Below, piece by piece: positions 1 through 13,449 of a stretch of DNA of 64,000 nucleotides. Below the pieces are notes generated by a model. The model was not told the DNA's origin. It saw only the letters and a program-made list of their open reading frames with translations, and did not search any database. This DNA is from Vitis vinifera (lineage: Eukaryota > Streptophyta > Magnoliopsida > Vitales > Vitaceae). Position numbers and translations under genes: made by a program. The first letter of the stretch is position 1. Each line of letters begins with the position of its first letter. The stretch spans positions 4,108,501 to 4,172,500 of the forward strand of contig NC_081811.1 in the NCBI RefSeq assembly GCF_030704535.1. The letters run 5' to 3'.

Positions 1-1380
1 AATTACTAAAACTATTTTGAGTTAGTATTTCCAAAATAAATTTTTAATTTCAAAAAATTAAAAGTTGAAAGTTGGAACAAAAAATGCAACAAAGGTACTA
101 ATGATGTATTCCTCATATTCTTCAGATCTTTATCACATTTTTCGTATTATACTTACATTTTACTAATCCTAAATTATTTACATTTTTTAATTTTTCAAAT
201 TTACTTTTTAACTTAAGATGATAATAAAATAGTTTAATAATACTATTTTAAGTTATTATTGATAATATTATTTAAAAAGTTAGGAATTGAAAATTTAAAA
301 ATTGAAAGAGGATACAAAAAAAGTGAGTGGGGTATGTAGAATATACTCTCCTCATATTTTTCGAACTTTTATATATATATATATTAATTTTAAGACTTTT
401 TTTTTACTTGAAATGACAATATAGTTTAATAATACTATTTTATGTTATTATTGATAGAATTATTAAAAAAAATTAGGAATTAAAAAAATAAAAAATGGAA
501 AGAGGGTAAAAAAAAAAATGTGAGCAGGGTATATACCCTCCCCATATTTTTCGAACTCTCTGTTTTTTTACATTTTTTAAAAAAAATTAAGACTTATTTT
601 TTTACTTTAAAATAGTCTAATAAAACTATTTTAAATTATTATTGATAGAATTATTTTAAAAATTAGGGATTAAAAAAATATTAAAATTGAAACATGATAC
701 AAAAAATATGTGAGTAGTGTATGAAGAATATACCCTTCCCATATTTTTGGAACCCTCCATTTTTTTTTTAAATATTTAAGACTTATTTTTTTACTTGAAA
801 TGACAATAAAATAGTTTCATAGTACAATTTTCACTAATATACCATAAAGTGAGAAATATAGAATCCCATTCATAATAACATTTTCACTTATATTTGATAG
901 AGATATTGAACAAAATACTTTTCACTTATATCTCCCCTTCATTTTGTTAATGTTTTTTATTTTTTATTTTTTTTATTGATTCTAAATACCAATAAAATAG
1001 TTTAAAGTTTACATTTTTTAGAATTTTTTTCCACTTCCAAAACCAATAATATTGTTTTTTCATATCATTTACACCTGCAATTGATGAATCCTTACATTAT
1101 GGGTATCATTTCTATATTTTTCATGCCCTTCAATTTTTGTTTCTTAATTTTAAGAATATTTTTCACTTCAAAAAGCAATAATATTGTTTTTTCATACAAT
1201 GACACTTAGAATGGATGAAAATTATGAAATAAAAGATAAAAAATAAAAAATAAAAAACAAAAAACCTCCAAATTAAATAGGGTATGAAGAATGTGTCACA
1301 TTCTTTATACCCTAAAATTTTTTCATTTTTCTCAATTTTAAGAATTTTTTTCACTTCAAATGACAATAATATTGTTTATT
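1..1380. repeat. Diverged ~200-bp tandem repeat block
   Basis: A phrase ending in 'catatttttcgaac' recurs near 349, 540 and 738. It is preceded each time by a related AT-rich stretch containing 'atagtttaataatactattt', giving spacings of about 191 and 198 bp. Weaker relatives occur near 107, 1098 and 1290. The copies differ by many substitutions and small indels, so the array is old. No coding potential is visible. The 67-codon open frame on the minus strand at 1163-1366 is low-complexity and is not called. Confidence 0.6.
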
Positions 1381-3130
1381 ATTTGATGTATTATTCTACT
1401 TAATTGTCTATTATTAAAAACAATTCAAATAATATTTATATTAAAATTATAAATAGTGAAGTAAATAATTATAATTAAAATAATAAAATAGGAGAAAAGA
1501 AAAGAGATAAATAGAAAATTACAAAAAAAAATAATGATGAAATGATAGAAAAACCCAAAAAAGACAATTTTGATATTTTTTAATAATCAAATGTTCAACC
1601 ATGGTTACAAAAAGAACTCACGAGTTTGTGTGATGAAATGTCAATCTTTTATCCTTTTAACCAATCATATGATTTAAAAAACCCTAAATCCCGATAGACC
1701 CTTTCTATAAAGGGTGTCATAATATAACATGTTCTAAATTTTAACTTTTTATTTTTTCAAAATTTATTTACTTAATAAATTTGAAAATTTGAGAACTCAA
1801 TCAAAATGTTGATCGTCCCGCAACAATTAGTATCAGATAAATTCAAAGTATTATCAATAACATAATTCAAATCTATGATCATGTGCTACTTATTGAAATG
1901 ACACTTGTATCCATCCTAATCAATTGAGCTATCCTGAAGGTGGTAATATAAAACTTTTTAATATCTCAAATTTTTAGATTTTGACATGCCTTTAAAAGTT
2001 TTAATATTTTATATATATTTTTTTTATTTTTAATAAAAAAAATATAACTAAACTTATCGTAGATAACAAACTAAGATGATGTTTGTTTTTTAATCGATAG
2101 AAAAAGTCAAAATAAGGATGTAAATATAATAAAATATTAATTTTTAATGATATTGGTAAGCATATTCATAATTAATGTTTGATTGTTTATCAAAATGAAA
2201 TTGAGATTGAAAAATATATTTCATTTTTAAAACCTTTAATTAAGAAGGAACATCTCAATCTCATACGTACGCACACAAATATCTACGAATAGTTTAGGAT
2301 ACATATGAGACAAATAAAGGCATAGTATGTCATGGAAATAAAAAATTAATATATATATATAAATAATCAAATAAAGATTGATGATTTGATGACAAAACCT
2401 AAAATAATATTCGTGGCAGTTACTTTCAAACGTTGGACCCATATGAGCTGGCACTAAGTTGCAGACGAAAAAACAAAAGACATAAATTTAAGTTAGATTC
2501 GCACCAACCAACTACTTTTCCAACATCAAAATATTTTGAGGCTACGTCAAGAATCTTTCTTGACTGTTAGGTCTTATTTTGTTTTTCATCCGAAATACCC
2601 TAATGTCTGAATTCACTTTTGAAAAAGTTAAACCCTTTTAATTAAATTCATTTTATTTATTTATTTCATAATGACATATTTATAATTTTAATATTACCAT
2701 TTAAAACCTTTGAAACGTGTACTAGTTGAAATGATACTTTTACATTTATTTTTATTTAGATTAAAGAAAAATTTTAAACCATTAGATTGTATATGATGTT
2801 CGAAAAGTTTGAAGAAAAATGTAAGAAAAAGAAAATTAAAAAAAAATAGAGAAAAAAAAATAAAATAAAATAAAATGTAAAATGAATAAATTATTTTTAT
2901 ATATTTCTTTAAATTTACTTTACCTATTTAACTCGTATGTATAAAGATTAAATCATTTTAAAATATATAAATTTTTTACTAATTTTAATTATATTTACCT
3001 TTGGTATAATCAAATATAAAAAAATCATTTTCCTTAATATTTTTTTTCTTTATATTTTTTGAAAACCAAACGTTACCTTAAGATTTCAAATAAGAAAACA
3101 ATTTAACAAGCCTTCAAGTTAATGAAAATA
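1381..3130. other. AT-rich intergenic DNA, no gene seen
   Basis: I see no coding region, RNA gene or clean repeat boundary here. The stretch near 2790-3076 begins and ends with weakly inverted 'ttgaagaaaa'/'gaaaaccaaacg'-type sequence and may be an old MITE, but the ends are too decayed to call. Confidence 0.4.
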
Positions 3131-3133
3131 TTT

Positions 3134-3330
3134 AGGATATGTTTGGTTCTTAGAAAACTTGAAAGAAAATAAAAAATGGATTTAAAATTAATAAATTATT
3201 TAAAACCGGTCTTTAAAATTATTTCACTTATTTTTCTCTATTATATAAAAATTAAATAAATTAAAAATATAAAAATTTCTAAATAAATTTTAATGATATT
3301 TGTTTTTCTCCTAGTAATGAACCAAATATA
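3134..3330. mobile_element. Short hAT-like MITE (probable)
   Basis: The left end reads 'tatgtttggttcttagaaaa' and the right end, on the other strand, reads 'tatatttggttcattactag'. The element is about 200 bp, AT-rich and has no open frame. I found no target duplication. It sits just downstream of the MYB gene's stop codon. The same 'tatttggttc' terminus recurs near 32570 and 34570, which supports a dispersed family. Confidence 0.4.
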
Positions 3331-3625
3331 AGAAAGTTATTATTTGGGGAACCAAAGGTAATATTACTACTTCCTCTTGTTATATATATATATAAAGTGG
3401 TCTACATAAAGTAATAAAGTGATTGTGAGAATGAATTTAGAAGAAGATTAATGATATAAAACTAAGAAATTAATTCTCCTAATTTACTTCTCACATAGCA
3501 CAATAATCACAATGGGGCTACAAAAATTTGGAAAGATCACACTCTAAACCAAACAAGAGAAGAAAAACACTCTGGCGTTTGGACAACAATCCTAGGAAAA
3601 TGGACAAAGCATGAGCAGAAGAAAA

Positions 3626-4696
3626 TCAAGAAAGAAGCCAAGCGACCATAGCATTTTGTTTTTCACAGTCCAGGTCTCCTCCAAAGGTTTCACACTCCAC
3701 TTCTCCACCATCACTGTCCTCCCATAACCAAGACAGCATCTCCTCCTTCTCATCCCACAGCTCTTGCCCATTTACAGCACTGCTTTCCCAATTCCAGTCA
3801 TCAAAATATGAAGTTGGGGAAGAGCAGGAGGGCCACTGGTCAACAGTCTGATCTCCATTATCTGAGCTCAAGTTTCTCCCCTCCACATCCCCACCAAACG
3901 GTGTCGTTTTGTTGGAACATGTAGCCCCACTTGCCCTCTCCTCAGTGCCACTACTCACAAGCCCACCTCCATCCACCAGTACTCCACTCTCCATGTTCTC
4001 ACTGAAGCACAACCCCTCAACCTCCGGCACCCGAAATGGTCCAAAAGTCTCAGATCCTTCACCAAACATTCTCCCTCCACATCCCAGAAGATGACTCGCC
4101 ATAAGTTCTGGGTTTTCCTCCTCATTGACTTGGGCATACAGGTCCCCAGTCATAGTTTCAGACCGGGTCTCTTTCTCTGCTATTACTCCATTCCCATCAT
4201 CATCGCCTTTGGGTTTTTCTAGGGAACTCTTGTTAACATCTTCTCGGATACTCTTGTCGCTTCTGTTCTTCTTCATGGCCCATCTGCTTGTTCTGCCAAC
4301 CTTGCGCTTGTGGGCTGTGGTTACCTTTGCTAGATCAATAACCATTGATGGACCCTCATTAGTAAGCCTCCTGAAGCTGTGAACTTTTCTACTCAAGTGA
4401 GAGTTCCAGTAATTCTTTATCTCGTTGTCTGTTCTTCCTGGTAACTGCCCAGCTATCATAGACCACCTGTAAGTAACAACCACAGCAAAAAAAAATTACA
4501 GATGTAATTTTGATAGAACCATTATTCTTCTCTCTCTTTTATTGTCTTATTTATAAATTAAAACTTTACCTATGATATTATGACATTCTAGAAAAGTGAT
4601 TAACTACGACACTGTGGCCCATTGAGAGTAATGTAACAATAAATACTTTCACGTGGACCCCTTCTTTTCATTACATTTCCGGAACCCTCATGCAAT

Positions 4697-4730
<34 letters not shown>

Positions 4731-5897
4731 AAGAGAGACTTCAAGTACTCCCATTATTTCTGTAAACAACAGTTAACTTTTTTTACGAGACTAGGTATCA
4801 TTTTGAGGCATTTTGGGATGTAATTTCATTTCATCTGTGTGAAGCTAGTGTCATTTTCAAGGAGAAAATTGAGAAGAAATGCGTAGGAAGTACATACCTA
4901 TTTCCAAGAGAAGCATGTAGCTTTATGATGATCTCTTCTTCTTCTTCTGAGAAGTTCCCTCTCTTCAAATCTGCTCTCAAGTAGTTAATCCATCTCAGTC
5001 TGCAACTCTTCCCACACCTCAGTAACCCTTCACCAACAAAACACAGACCCATAAAAACCAATATCAAGATCATGCCCCTCCAAAAAAAACTAACTCGATA
5101 ATTCTTGTAATTGAACGTGAATTTGAATTGCTTTTTCCCAAGACACAACCAGCTGCCTTGTGACTTTCTAAAATGTAAAATGGGTTTATCAAGTGAGAGT
5201 TTATTTGATTAGATTTCTAGTACTTCTAAAATTTGTTTGAAAAGATGAGAATTCTTGCTTGAAAAAAAAAAAAATTGTACTCTTTTCCTGTGTCTTATTG
5301 TTATGATTTGTATTAAGAGGTGATTGATTATATGTGACTAAATTTCTATATCTATTTTTTACCATTTTATGGGGATAGAACAATGCTCTTGTTAAACCCG
5401 AGAAGGGACCATCCAATATCAAAAAAAGATTTGGTCTACTTCCGCTTTATATTAATTGATTTTCAATGACATGGTCCAAACATAACCAATATCAAAGTTA
5501 TTGGTCATGAATTTGGCTCAATAAAATCTTATTTTGGAGTAAGGATTATTGAGATGTAAGAATGTCACTCCTCACCCAAAAATAGGTCGCTTAAACCAGA
5601 TTTGAGGGAAGTCTAATAGAGTTTCAGGGTTTGGTATTTCAAATGAGACTCCTAACTGAAATTAAACAAAATCCATACATGACCACCCAAATGATTGAAA
5701 ATGAACAAAACCACTCTCCTTTTTTTTTTTTGCCCCTTTTTTTAGTAGTAGGCACATTTCTCACCTGCATTCTTGGGTAAGGACCTCCAGGAGCCTTCTC
5801 CGTTAGCCTGAATGTACTTCACCAAGACCTCATCCTCCTCAGCCGTCCACCTACCCTTCTTCAACCCCACTTTCTCACAACACGGCGCTCTCCCCAT
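3626..5897 (-). CDS. MYB12: R2R3-MYB transcription factor, subgroup 7 (flavonol regulator)
   Basis: The three exons are 5897-5765, 5027-4898 and 4466-3626. All introns are GT-AG, and the 133 and 130 bp first exons are the standard R2R3-MYB pattern; 367 aa in total. The start is the only ATG giving the canonical [21 protein letters not shown]-terminus. R2 and R3 occupy about residues 10-115, with the regularly spaced tryptophans present (R3 keeps the internal ones, including the W of NYWNSHL). The bHLH-interaction signature in R3 is absent, as expected for subgroup 7. Downstream, [10 protein letters not shown] near residue 150 matches the SG7 motif, and the C-terminus WLLS matches the second SG7 motif. 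The C-terminal half is acidic and serine-rich, a likely activation domain. The family (Arabidopsis MYB11/12/111, grape MYBF1) activates CHS, CHI, F3H and FLS in the nucleus. Which paralogue this is cannot be settled from sequence alone. Confidence 0.93.
4701..4728. repeat. (GA)n microsatellite in MYB intron 2
   Basis: About 14 GA units lie within the 431-bp second intron of the MYB gene (4467-4897). The repeat is a likely length polymorphism inside the flavonol regulator. Confidence 0.9.
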
Positions 5898-6480
5898 TTC
5901 CAAACCCAGCAGACACCGGAAGCCAATCTAGACAAAGAAAAACCCTCACCACCACCTCGTCAGCCGCCCACCAACAAGTCAAAGCTTTTTGTCACTCACT
6001 CGAACCCCTCTCAAGCAAGCTTTCAACACGTATATCCATGCATACGTGCCTAGGTGAGGTGGAAGTGAATTCGAAGCTCTCCCTTTATAGAGAAATGAAG
6101 GGCCAGCGACAGCAGTGTAGTGGGCCTGGGCAGTCATGTGCGAGAATTTGCGGTGACTGTTACCGCCACGACTCCCACGTTTCTCCGACGGTGTCGTGGC
6201 TACTCCTCTGACGAGTACCATGGGGTGGGACTCGCAGCTACCACGTTGATGCTCTCTTTGGGTACTAAAACTTTCGTTTAGGTTTTTCCTCTTTTCTCGC
6301 TCTATTTTTTTCATTTTTTTTCCAATATTTCAGGCGAGTATTATAAACCCAGTTCACCTCAGCATTTATTGGTTGATCTACCTCTGTTTGTCGTTTTTCT
6401 ATTTTCAAAGATCTTGGGCACCCTCCCGTAAGATACTTGACTCTGTTCATTAGCCCTACTTTCTTGGCCGCAATGATGGG
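5898..6480 (-). promoter_or_regulatory. MYB promoter and 5' leader
   Basis: On the minus strand, CTATAAAG at about 6083-6091 is a good TATA box, roughly 190 bp upstream of the ATG, which leaves a leader of about 150 nt. ACGT-core sequences occur near 6042 (ACGTG) and 6174; these could bind bZIP factors such as HY5, which is known to regulate SG7 MYBs, but that link is inference. Base composition rises above the surrounding AT-rich DNA. Open frames at 5979-6450 are not supported as genes. Confidence 0.5.
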
Positions 6481-7409
6481 GTTAAGGAACCAGTAGAATT
6501 CGGCTTTGGTTTAGCTCAATTTAGAAATTTTTATTTATTTATTTATTTTTATTTTTATTTTTTTAACTAGAACCTTTATTTAGACGTTTAATTTCTGTGG
6601 GTGATTGGAGGTTGATCGCCTTTATTAATTTCATTATATTTGAATGTTAAGTACGTTTGAATTTTCTTTATATTAAATATTGTGTTTGTTTGGATAAATA
6701 TATTATAAGATTAAGATAACTGATATTTAAAAAAAAAAAATGGTAACATTTGAAATCCTATAATTTTTAACATGTTTTTTAAATGCTAATTGTTAATATT
6801 TCACGTCCTTTTAATATAAAATAATAACATTAATATATATAAAAAAATTAAAAATAAATTATTGTTTATTAATTTATTTTTTGATAAAAATATCTCCATG
6901 AAATTTGCGTTTTTTTTTTCTATAAATTAAAATGAGGCTTTGAGCACCCAACATGACCTGTCTTTAAAAAGTAAAAAATGTGGTTGCGGTGGGTTTAGTC
7001 CCATGTGGGTCATGCTGTGCTTGTTTTAAATTCAAGCATAATAATATAATTTTTTTAATAAATTAATTAATTTTAATTATTTTATTTAATAATTTAAACT
7101 ATTAATTTCACTTACATACAACCTTTCAAATTTTGGTTAAACATACCTTCCTTTTATGGATTTGAAATTTTGAGCGAGATCGAATGTAAATAATAATAAT
7201 AATAATAATAATAAAAGATATTTACTAAAATTTCAAATTAATAGGGATTATGTATACTTATCCAAAACTTTTTTTATTTTATTTTATTTTTTATGCATTA
7301 ATTCAATATAAAAATATAATATTTTAAATTTTAAATTATTTTTTAAAAATATATTTAAATTAGATATAGCAATACAAAATGTTTTTTTTTAAGTTCAATA
7401 TTAAACACC

Positions 7410-7473
<64 letters not shown>

Positions 7474-7856
7474 TTTTAATAAAAAACATTTTAATATGTG
7501 TATTTTTTTTTAATTATTTTTAGGTTTTCTATGATAACTTTATGAATTTTTACCAATTTTTTTCATCATTGTTAAAGACTATTTTATTATCTCTAAATCT
7601 TAATCGACATGTTTGAGCAAAAGAAACAATTTATCGGGCTAAAACAACCATAAAATTGAATTTAATATTTTCACGTAAAATTTTGGATTTGGTTAATAAA
7701 TGATAAAGTTAGAATTTAATATAGGAAAATCTAAAAAATTAGAAAAAAAATTTAAAATATTATTTCTTTATTGGATTCCATTTTCCAAAGTTATTTAAAC
7801 CTCCTATTCTAATTTCATCCTAGCATTTTTTTTTTTTTTTTGCTTATGAAACTATT
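6481..7856. other. AT-rich intergenic DNA with microsatellites
   Basis: There is no gene. The stretch contains a (TAA)n run at about 7190-7214 and a long (AT)n run at 7416-7470, followed by further AT-rich sequence. Confidence 0.6.
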
Positions 7857-7865
7857 TTTTTATAA

Positions 7866-8531
7866 GGGAGAATTACCTATTAAGATGGGTTGGGGTGGAA
7901 ATTATCGGAAGGGTCACTCAATATGATGATTTTTCTGAAGGCCCAATTTATTTATGAGACCAATTTATCATTTTATTAAATTTTAAAATTACAAATTTTA
8001 AAGAAAATTACATGGAATGGTTAGTCAATATAATAATTTCTCAGGTCCAATTTTTTTATAAGACCAATTTATCATTTCATTAAATTTTAAAATTATAAAT
8101 TTTTTTTAAAAAAAAAAATTAAAAAATGGGGGAATAAACTATTACGATTTTACCATTTTTACCAAATATTGCCCTTTTCATCAAAGACTTCCCTTTTGTA
8201 TCATTGTCAAGTTATCTTCATTGTTGGTGTCTGTGTCATCGACGACATATTAAATCTCATCTAGTCATCGATAGTTGTTTTTGTTTTTTTTTTTACTTAT
8301 TGCTTTTGGCTTCTTAAAGGGCATCTTGACATTTTTAGTTTTTACCAAAAAAAAAAAAAAAAAAAAAAAAGTTTTTAAAGGAATTATCGTATTTTTAACC
8401 TACCCTTCAAACTACTTATCAAATTTATTATCACATTTTTTATTTTAACCTACCCTTCAAGGTCTTATCAAATTTATTGACTTGTGGCCCTCATTTTTGT
8501 TGGGTAGCGCACCTTAACGGTTAATTCTCCC
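7866..8531. mobile_element. Mutator-like MITE, 666 bp, 9-bp target duplication
   Basis: The element starts GGGAGAATTACC and ends with the inverse, GGTTAATTCTCCC. It is flanked by perfect 9-bp direct repeats 'tttttataa' at 7857-7865 and 8532-8540. Inside are two copies of a ~75-bp phrase (near 7940 and 8045) and an A-tract of about 24 at 8347-8370. It has no open frame. The 9-bp duplication and the G-rich terminus suggest a Mutator-type non-autonomous element. Confidence 0.75.
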
Positions 8532-8540
8532 TTTTTATAA

Positions 8541-11300
8541 TCCTAGTAAGGACCACACAAGGAGGCAAAAAAAAGTATTTTTTTGTCATTATTAAATCAT
8601 TAATCTCAAAATCCTCAAAATCAAAATCTAAATTACTAAAATTTCAAAAAACTTGGAGGTGATTTTGCACCTACATAGGTTCAAGCAATTTTTATAGGTG
8701 ATTTTTTTTATTGAATTTATTTTGAATTATCAAGAATTTATATAAATTCTTGTATGACTAATCTAAATGATATAATTAAATTTGGGCAATGTAAAGAAGA
8801 TAATGGATTTAATTTATTCAATTTAAAATATATCTAAAAGTTATTAATTTAAGATATTTTATTTAGTCTTAAAATTTGTGGCTACTAGCTATTCACCCAT
8901 CAACTAGGTGGTTTCATGAATCAATAATAATAAAATTTAGAAATGGTAAAAAAATAACAATTTCAAATTGATAAGATTTAAAATAAAATATTATTTTATT
9001 TGCCACATAGAGTAAATTACCTTTTGTCTTTTGTCATTAAGTTAATGATAACACCGATAGGGTATTAGATAAAACTTAATAATTATTATTTAATTATTTA
9101 AGTTGGTTTTAAGTTAAATTATTTTTAAATTGTTAATTTAAAACTTATCACTTAATTTTTATTTTAAGTATTAAGGTTATTTGATAAAATTAACTTAAAA
9201 TATATTTTAAATCATCAAATTGATATATTTATCATCATAAATTATAATCAAGACAAAAAATATCAAATAATAGTTAAGGAAGTGGAGTAACAAAGAAGAT
9301 AGTGAAAATAATTAGGGTAAAAAGATAAAATAAAAAGGGTCATTCTAATTATATAAGAAATCCTTTATTAATAATAAAATAAATAATAACTTTGGGTAGT
9401 CCATAGAATTATGGAAATGGAATCAGTTAAAGTTTAGAATCTCAAAAAAGAGATAAAAAAAAATAGGGATATTATATAATTAGTTGATATTCAAAATAGA
9501 CTATTCAAGTAGATAAATTGAGAAAGAGATGGTTGAATCAAAATAATTTCTTTTAAAGTTTTATTCGTATGTGAGAGGACAATTCGAAATGTTCTATTAT
9601 GTTCCTCAACACACTAAATACAATATATATGTTGTGGAAGTGAACCAACATTTCCATTAGGAAATAGTGGGTTTCTAAGTCCATGCCCAAGTGTTTATTA
9701 CTTTATGGGTTGTAATCACTATCTTATTATAAGACTTTGAGTTTGAAAATTCATGTAATAGACTTCAAAATATTTTTGTCCCTACTTTCAAAAAAAGAGT
9801 AAATTTGATTATATGAAGTTTTCTATATTATATATAATTCTAGTTTTTGTCTAATATGATTAGGTCAGTGATGATCAAATTATGTGCCGATTGTTGAGTA
9901 TGACTATGAAATTAATTCAAAACTTTTTTAGGTTATATTTTCATAAATTTTTTTTAGGGATGACGAAGCTTAATATGATTCATTTACATGACTTGAACAT
10001 GACACATTTTTTAATGTTTTGAATTAAATATAATTATATTTAAATTAAATTTGTATTGACATTTAATATTCGTTTAATAAATATGTTTTTTTTTTCAACA
10101 TTCATAATAAGGATTTGCCTCATTTAAAATCTGATTTTGAACATAGACATAAATGGAATCATAAACATGTTAAGTTGAAAGGTTAATTATATTGATTCAA
10201 ATCAAATTTAACTCAACTCAATTATTAAGTATAATTTAATTATTAAGTGAGTTACATAATATATTATTTAATTAATAATTAAATCATATTTGACTTTATT
10301 TTTTAAATATGATTATTATTCGTGTCATATTTGAATGACCTATTCAATTAAATATTTAAGTTTTGACATGATACAAATAGGATTGATCGATTTGAATTAT
10401 CACACTTTAAAAAAATAAAAATTGAGTCATTGGTTTGTGTGATCAAAAGAATTTTGATTTACAAAAGTAAGACTTGCATATATGTATCAAGAATCGAGAT
10501 CATTATCAAAGGAAAAAAAAATGGAACCTATGTGATCATTTTGAGTGCAAATTTCCATAATCATGGCTAAATTAGATAAAATAGTATAAAAATGATGATA
10601 TATCTACATTGTTCATTAAATTATTTATTTAATTTTATCTTATGGGGTATTTGGAAAATCAACTTAATAATTCAAAGTGACTTAATAATTTAATTTAAGT
10701 CATCAAGTAAATTAAACATGTTTGATAAAATAACTTAATGGTATAACTTAAAGTAAAAAATAACTTTAAGTAATAAATAAAACTAAAAAATTTATTCTTT
10801 AGTCCACAAATAGCTAATACTAATTTATTAAGAATTATTCAGATTAAAGCTTTAACTACATTATTTGTTGGAATCAAAACATTTGTGAGATCAAGATTAC
10901 AATTTGTATTTGATTAAACAAATCGTTGAAATTCCCAAAATGATATATACATTCTCGAAGAGTTGTATATCCGTCTTACTGATCAATGATTATTCTTCTT
11001 ACTAAATAATGTTTGATTAGAGGAATTTATCAAATTATTTTTTGAATCAAGTGGGAGCATATTCCTTAAAACTATGAATTTCCTACACAAATATCACATA
11101 AGAGTAATATTTTTGTAGTTAAATTTTCTTTGTATATTCAAATAGACTATAAATTTTTAAATAATACCATTCAGATTACAATAATTCTAAAAAATAGTAT
11201 TTAAAGATAAAAATTTTAAAGTGTTAAAAAGATTAGAAATACTTCTTAAAATCAATAAGCAACTCACCTTTAAAATTCGTTTTTTTTTTTTTTCCGAAAT
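8541..11300. other. AT-rich intergenic DNA with MITE-like scraps
   Basis: No gene is recognised. Stretches near 9060-9240 and 10640-10800 carry the phrase 'aacttaataa...ttaagtcatcaag', also seen near 13460-13960, and are probably remnants of one dispersed AT-rich MITE family. Boundaries could not be defined. Confidence 0.4.
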
Positions 11301-11745
11301 GATAATCAATAGTCAACAAAATTATATGTACCAAGCTCAAACTGAGGATGACCATTTAGATGCACATATGTTCAAAATCCTTGCATCATTCACTAATCTA
11401 TCACTTGAACAAATTGAACAGATCTTAAGAATATTTGTTTGCCTCCATTTCATCATGGTCAAGCTCGAGTATTTTGGTAGGTGTGGCTTGTCCTCTGACG
11501 CACTATCACATCTATCTGGTCCTCTCCACAAGTTGTTGATTCTCTTCAGCATCAAGGGCCTCCTGCATCGAAGATTTCTGGTGAAATCGGAGTTGGATGG
11601 TCGCTAGCTAGCCAGCTCCACTCATGTGTCTTGTCCATTTAAACTGTAAGGATGAGGACATTAATTCAAGGTCCATAGGCATGAGAAAATGTTTTGTAAA
11701 ATAATTGTGACACTTCACTCTCAGTCTTGGATGGATTTGTAATGT
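11300..11745 (+). repeat. Copy A of an old ~450-bp duplicated segment
   Basis: This segment aligns with 12735-13256. Shared landmarks in the same order are 'gatgcacatatgt', 'gtggcttgtc', 'gctagctag', 'ataggca' and 'aaaataattgtgac' followed by 'tgtaatgttgcca'. A 128-codon open frame (11221-11607) covers part of copy A, but it is not preserved in copy B and resembles no family I know, so I do not call it a gene. It could be a decayed exon plus 3' region, or simply non-coding. Confidence 0.6.
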
Positions 11746-12734
11746 TGCCATCCTTCAGAGATCTCTCTCATTCCTTCAATTTGATAATCACAACATTGTA
11801 CTTCTTTTAATTGATATTAGTATTATTGAATTTTTCAGGGCATATTTTTAAAACAATTTGTGAGTGACTACAAAAAACAAAAATAGCTAGTGGGGTGCAA
11901 TCTCACCAAAAGAGGTTTGAATGCTCGAAATAAGTTCTCACATATGATTTAAACAGGGTAGGTAAGTCATAAATTGAGCAGAAGAATGTTTCATACGACT
12001 GTCTTGCAAAATGTAGTCGATGAACATAATTTTCTACCCAATCTTAGTATTTAATGATTTCTACTGATTACCATTGTAGGTGAAATCGACAAATCAATGA
12101 TTGTCATATCAACTAATCCCACATCCGTTAGCCACTACTACCTAAAGTGAAGACTTGGAGGAGCCTAATAACACTGAACAGTTCAATCGTTTGGTCAACC
12201 ACCTGTATTAGACTTCTCCAAAAGTCAAAATTTTGAAATCCTTGTGCAACTCAGTCCAATCTCGTTGGCTTAACTAAATTTAAAACCCCTTTTTCAACTT
12301 CATAATAATTCTAGAAAGATTTTAAACTTCACACGTGTTTATTTTCATTCATTAATAGTGTTTCGATATTTAAAGTCTATCAAATAGAAAAAATTTATGC
12401 TAGACAAACACGAAAATCCCACAATGAATAAATAGAACACTATTAAATTTTTGAATAATCTGATTTAATATTATGTTTGATTCTTAAAAAATATTAAGAA
12501 AATAAAAAAATATTAAAAAAAATCAAATATAATTAAAACTAATTAAAAACTTATACTTTAAAATTATTTAATCATTTTATCAATAAATTAAAATAAATAA
12601 ATTTTGTTTAAAGTAAGAAATAAAAATATTTTATCAAGCTTTAATTTTTTTTATTCAAAATTTTCGTGAACAAAACATTATATAAAAGTTTCATCTCAAA
12701 TAATTTTTTTCCTAAATAATAATCGATATTTGAC
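11746..12734. other. Intergenic spacer between the two duplicated segments
   Basis: No gene is seen. The sequence near 12465-12680 has weakly inverted ends ('tgtttgattctt' and 'gaacaaaacatt') and may be a decayed MITE. Confidence 0.35.
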
Positions 12735-13256
12735 AAAATTATTCTAGTCAATGTCGAACCGAAAATGACCATTCGGATGCACATATGTGTCTAAAATCTC
12801 TGCATTTAATTGGCTAATCTTCCACTAGAACACAGGCAAATAGGATATCCTGATTCCTGACACATCAACATCTTGGTACCACCGGAAAGTAGAAAAAAAA
12901 TTCCAAGGAATCAAATTTCAATTGGATTTAAGAACGGTTCTTTGGCTTCACTTCACTGCAAAGCTTGATTTATTTGATTGATGTGGCTTGTCTTCCATGT
13001 GCCATCATATATATATTATCTTCAGTGGAAACATTTTATCCTCTTCAGTATGCAGGCTTATTTAAGATTTTTGGATGGAGTTACAGTTGGAGGCTAGCTA
13101 GCTAGCTAGCCCGGTCCGCTCATGTCCTGTCAATTGAAATCATACGGATGAGTGGATAATAATAGAAGGTTTATAACTTTATAGGCACGGGAAAAAGGTT
13201 TTTGTAAAATAATTGTGACAACTCGCTTTCATTTTCGGATGCATGTGTAATGTTGC
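12735..13256 (+). repeat. Copy B of the ~450-bp duplicated segment
   Basis: This is a diverged relative of 11300-11745, offset by about 1.45 kb, with the same landmark phrases in order. It carries an expanded 'gctagctagctagctag' run where copy A has a shorter one. It has no open frame matching copy A. Confidence 0.6.
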
Positions 13257-13449
13257 CAGCTTGGGAGACCCCACACCAGACCCTCACTTCATAAATTTGA
13301 TTCTTATGGTATATTCTCTTCTTCTTTTTTTTTTTTTTCCTTTTTAAAAAGCTAGAAGAAATGACACCATAAATAAAAATAATTTCAAGAAATATTTAAA
13401 ATTAATCAATTTCTTTTACCAATTTATTTTATCTTGTAGTCCTAATATT

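Noticed and set aside
10860..11090. Possible Copia LTR or polypurine tract ('agtgggagcat')
   Set aside because: The phrase is short, no partner LTR, primer site or target duplication was found, and no pol fragment is nearby.
11221..11607. 128-codon hypothetical protein
   Set aside because: The frame is not kept in the duplicated segment at 12735-13256, it has no recognisable domain, and it begins in AT-rich DNA.
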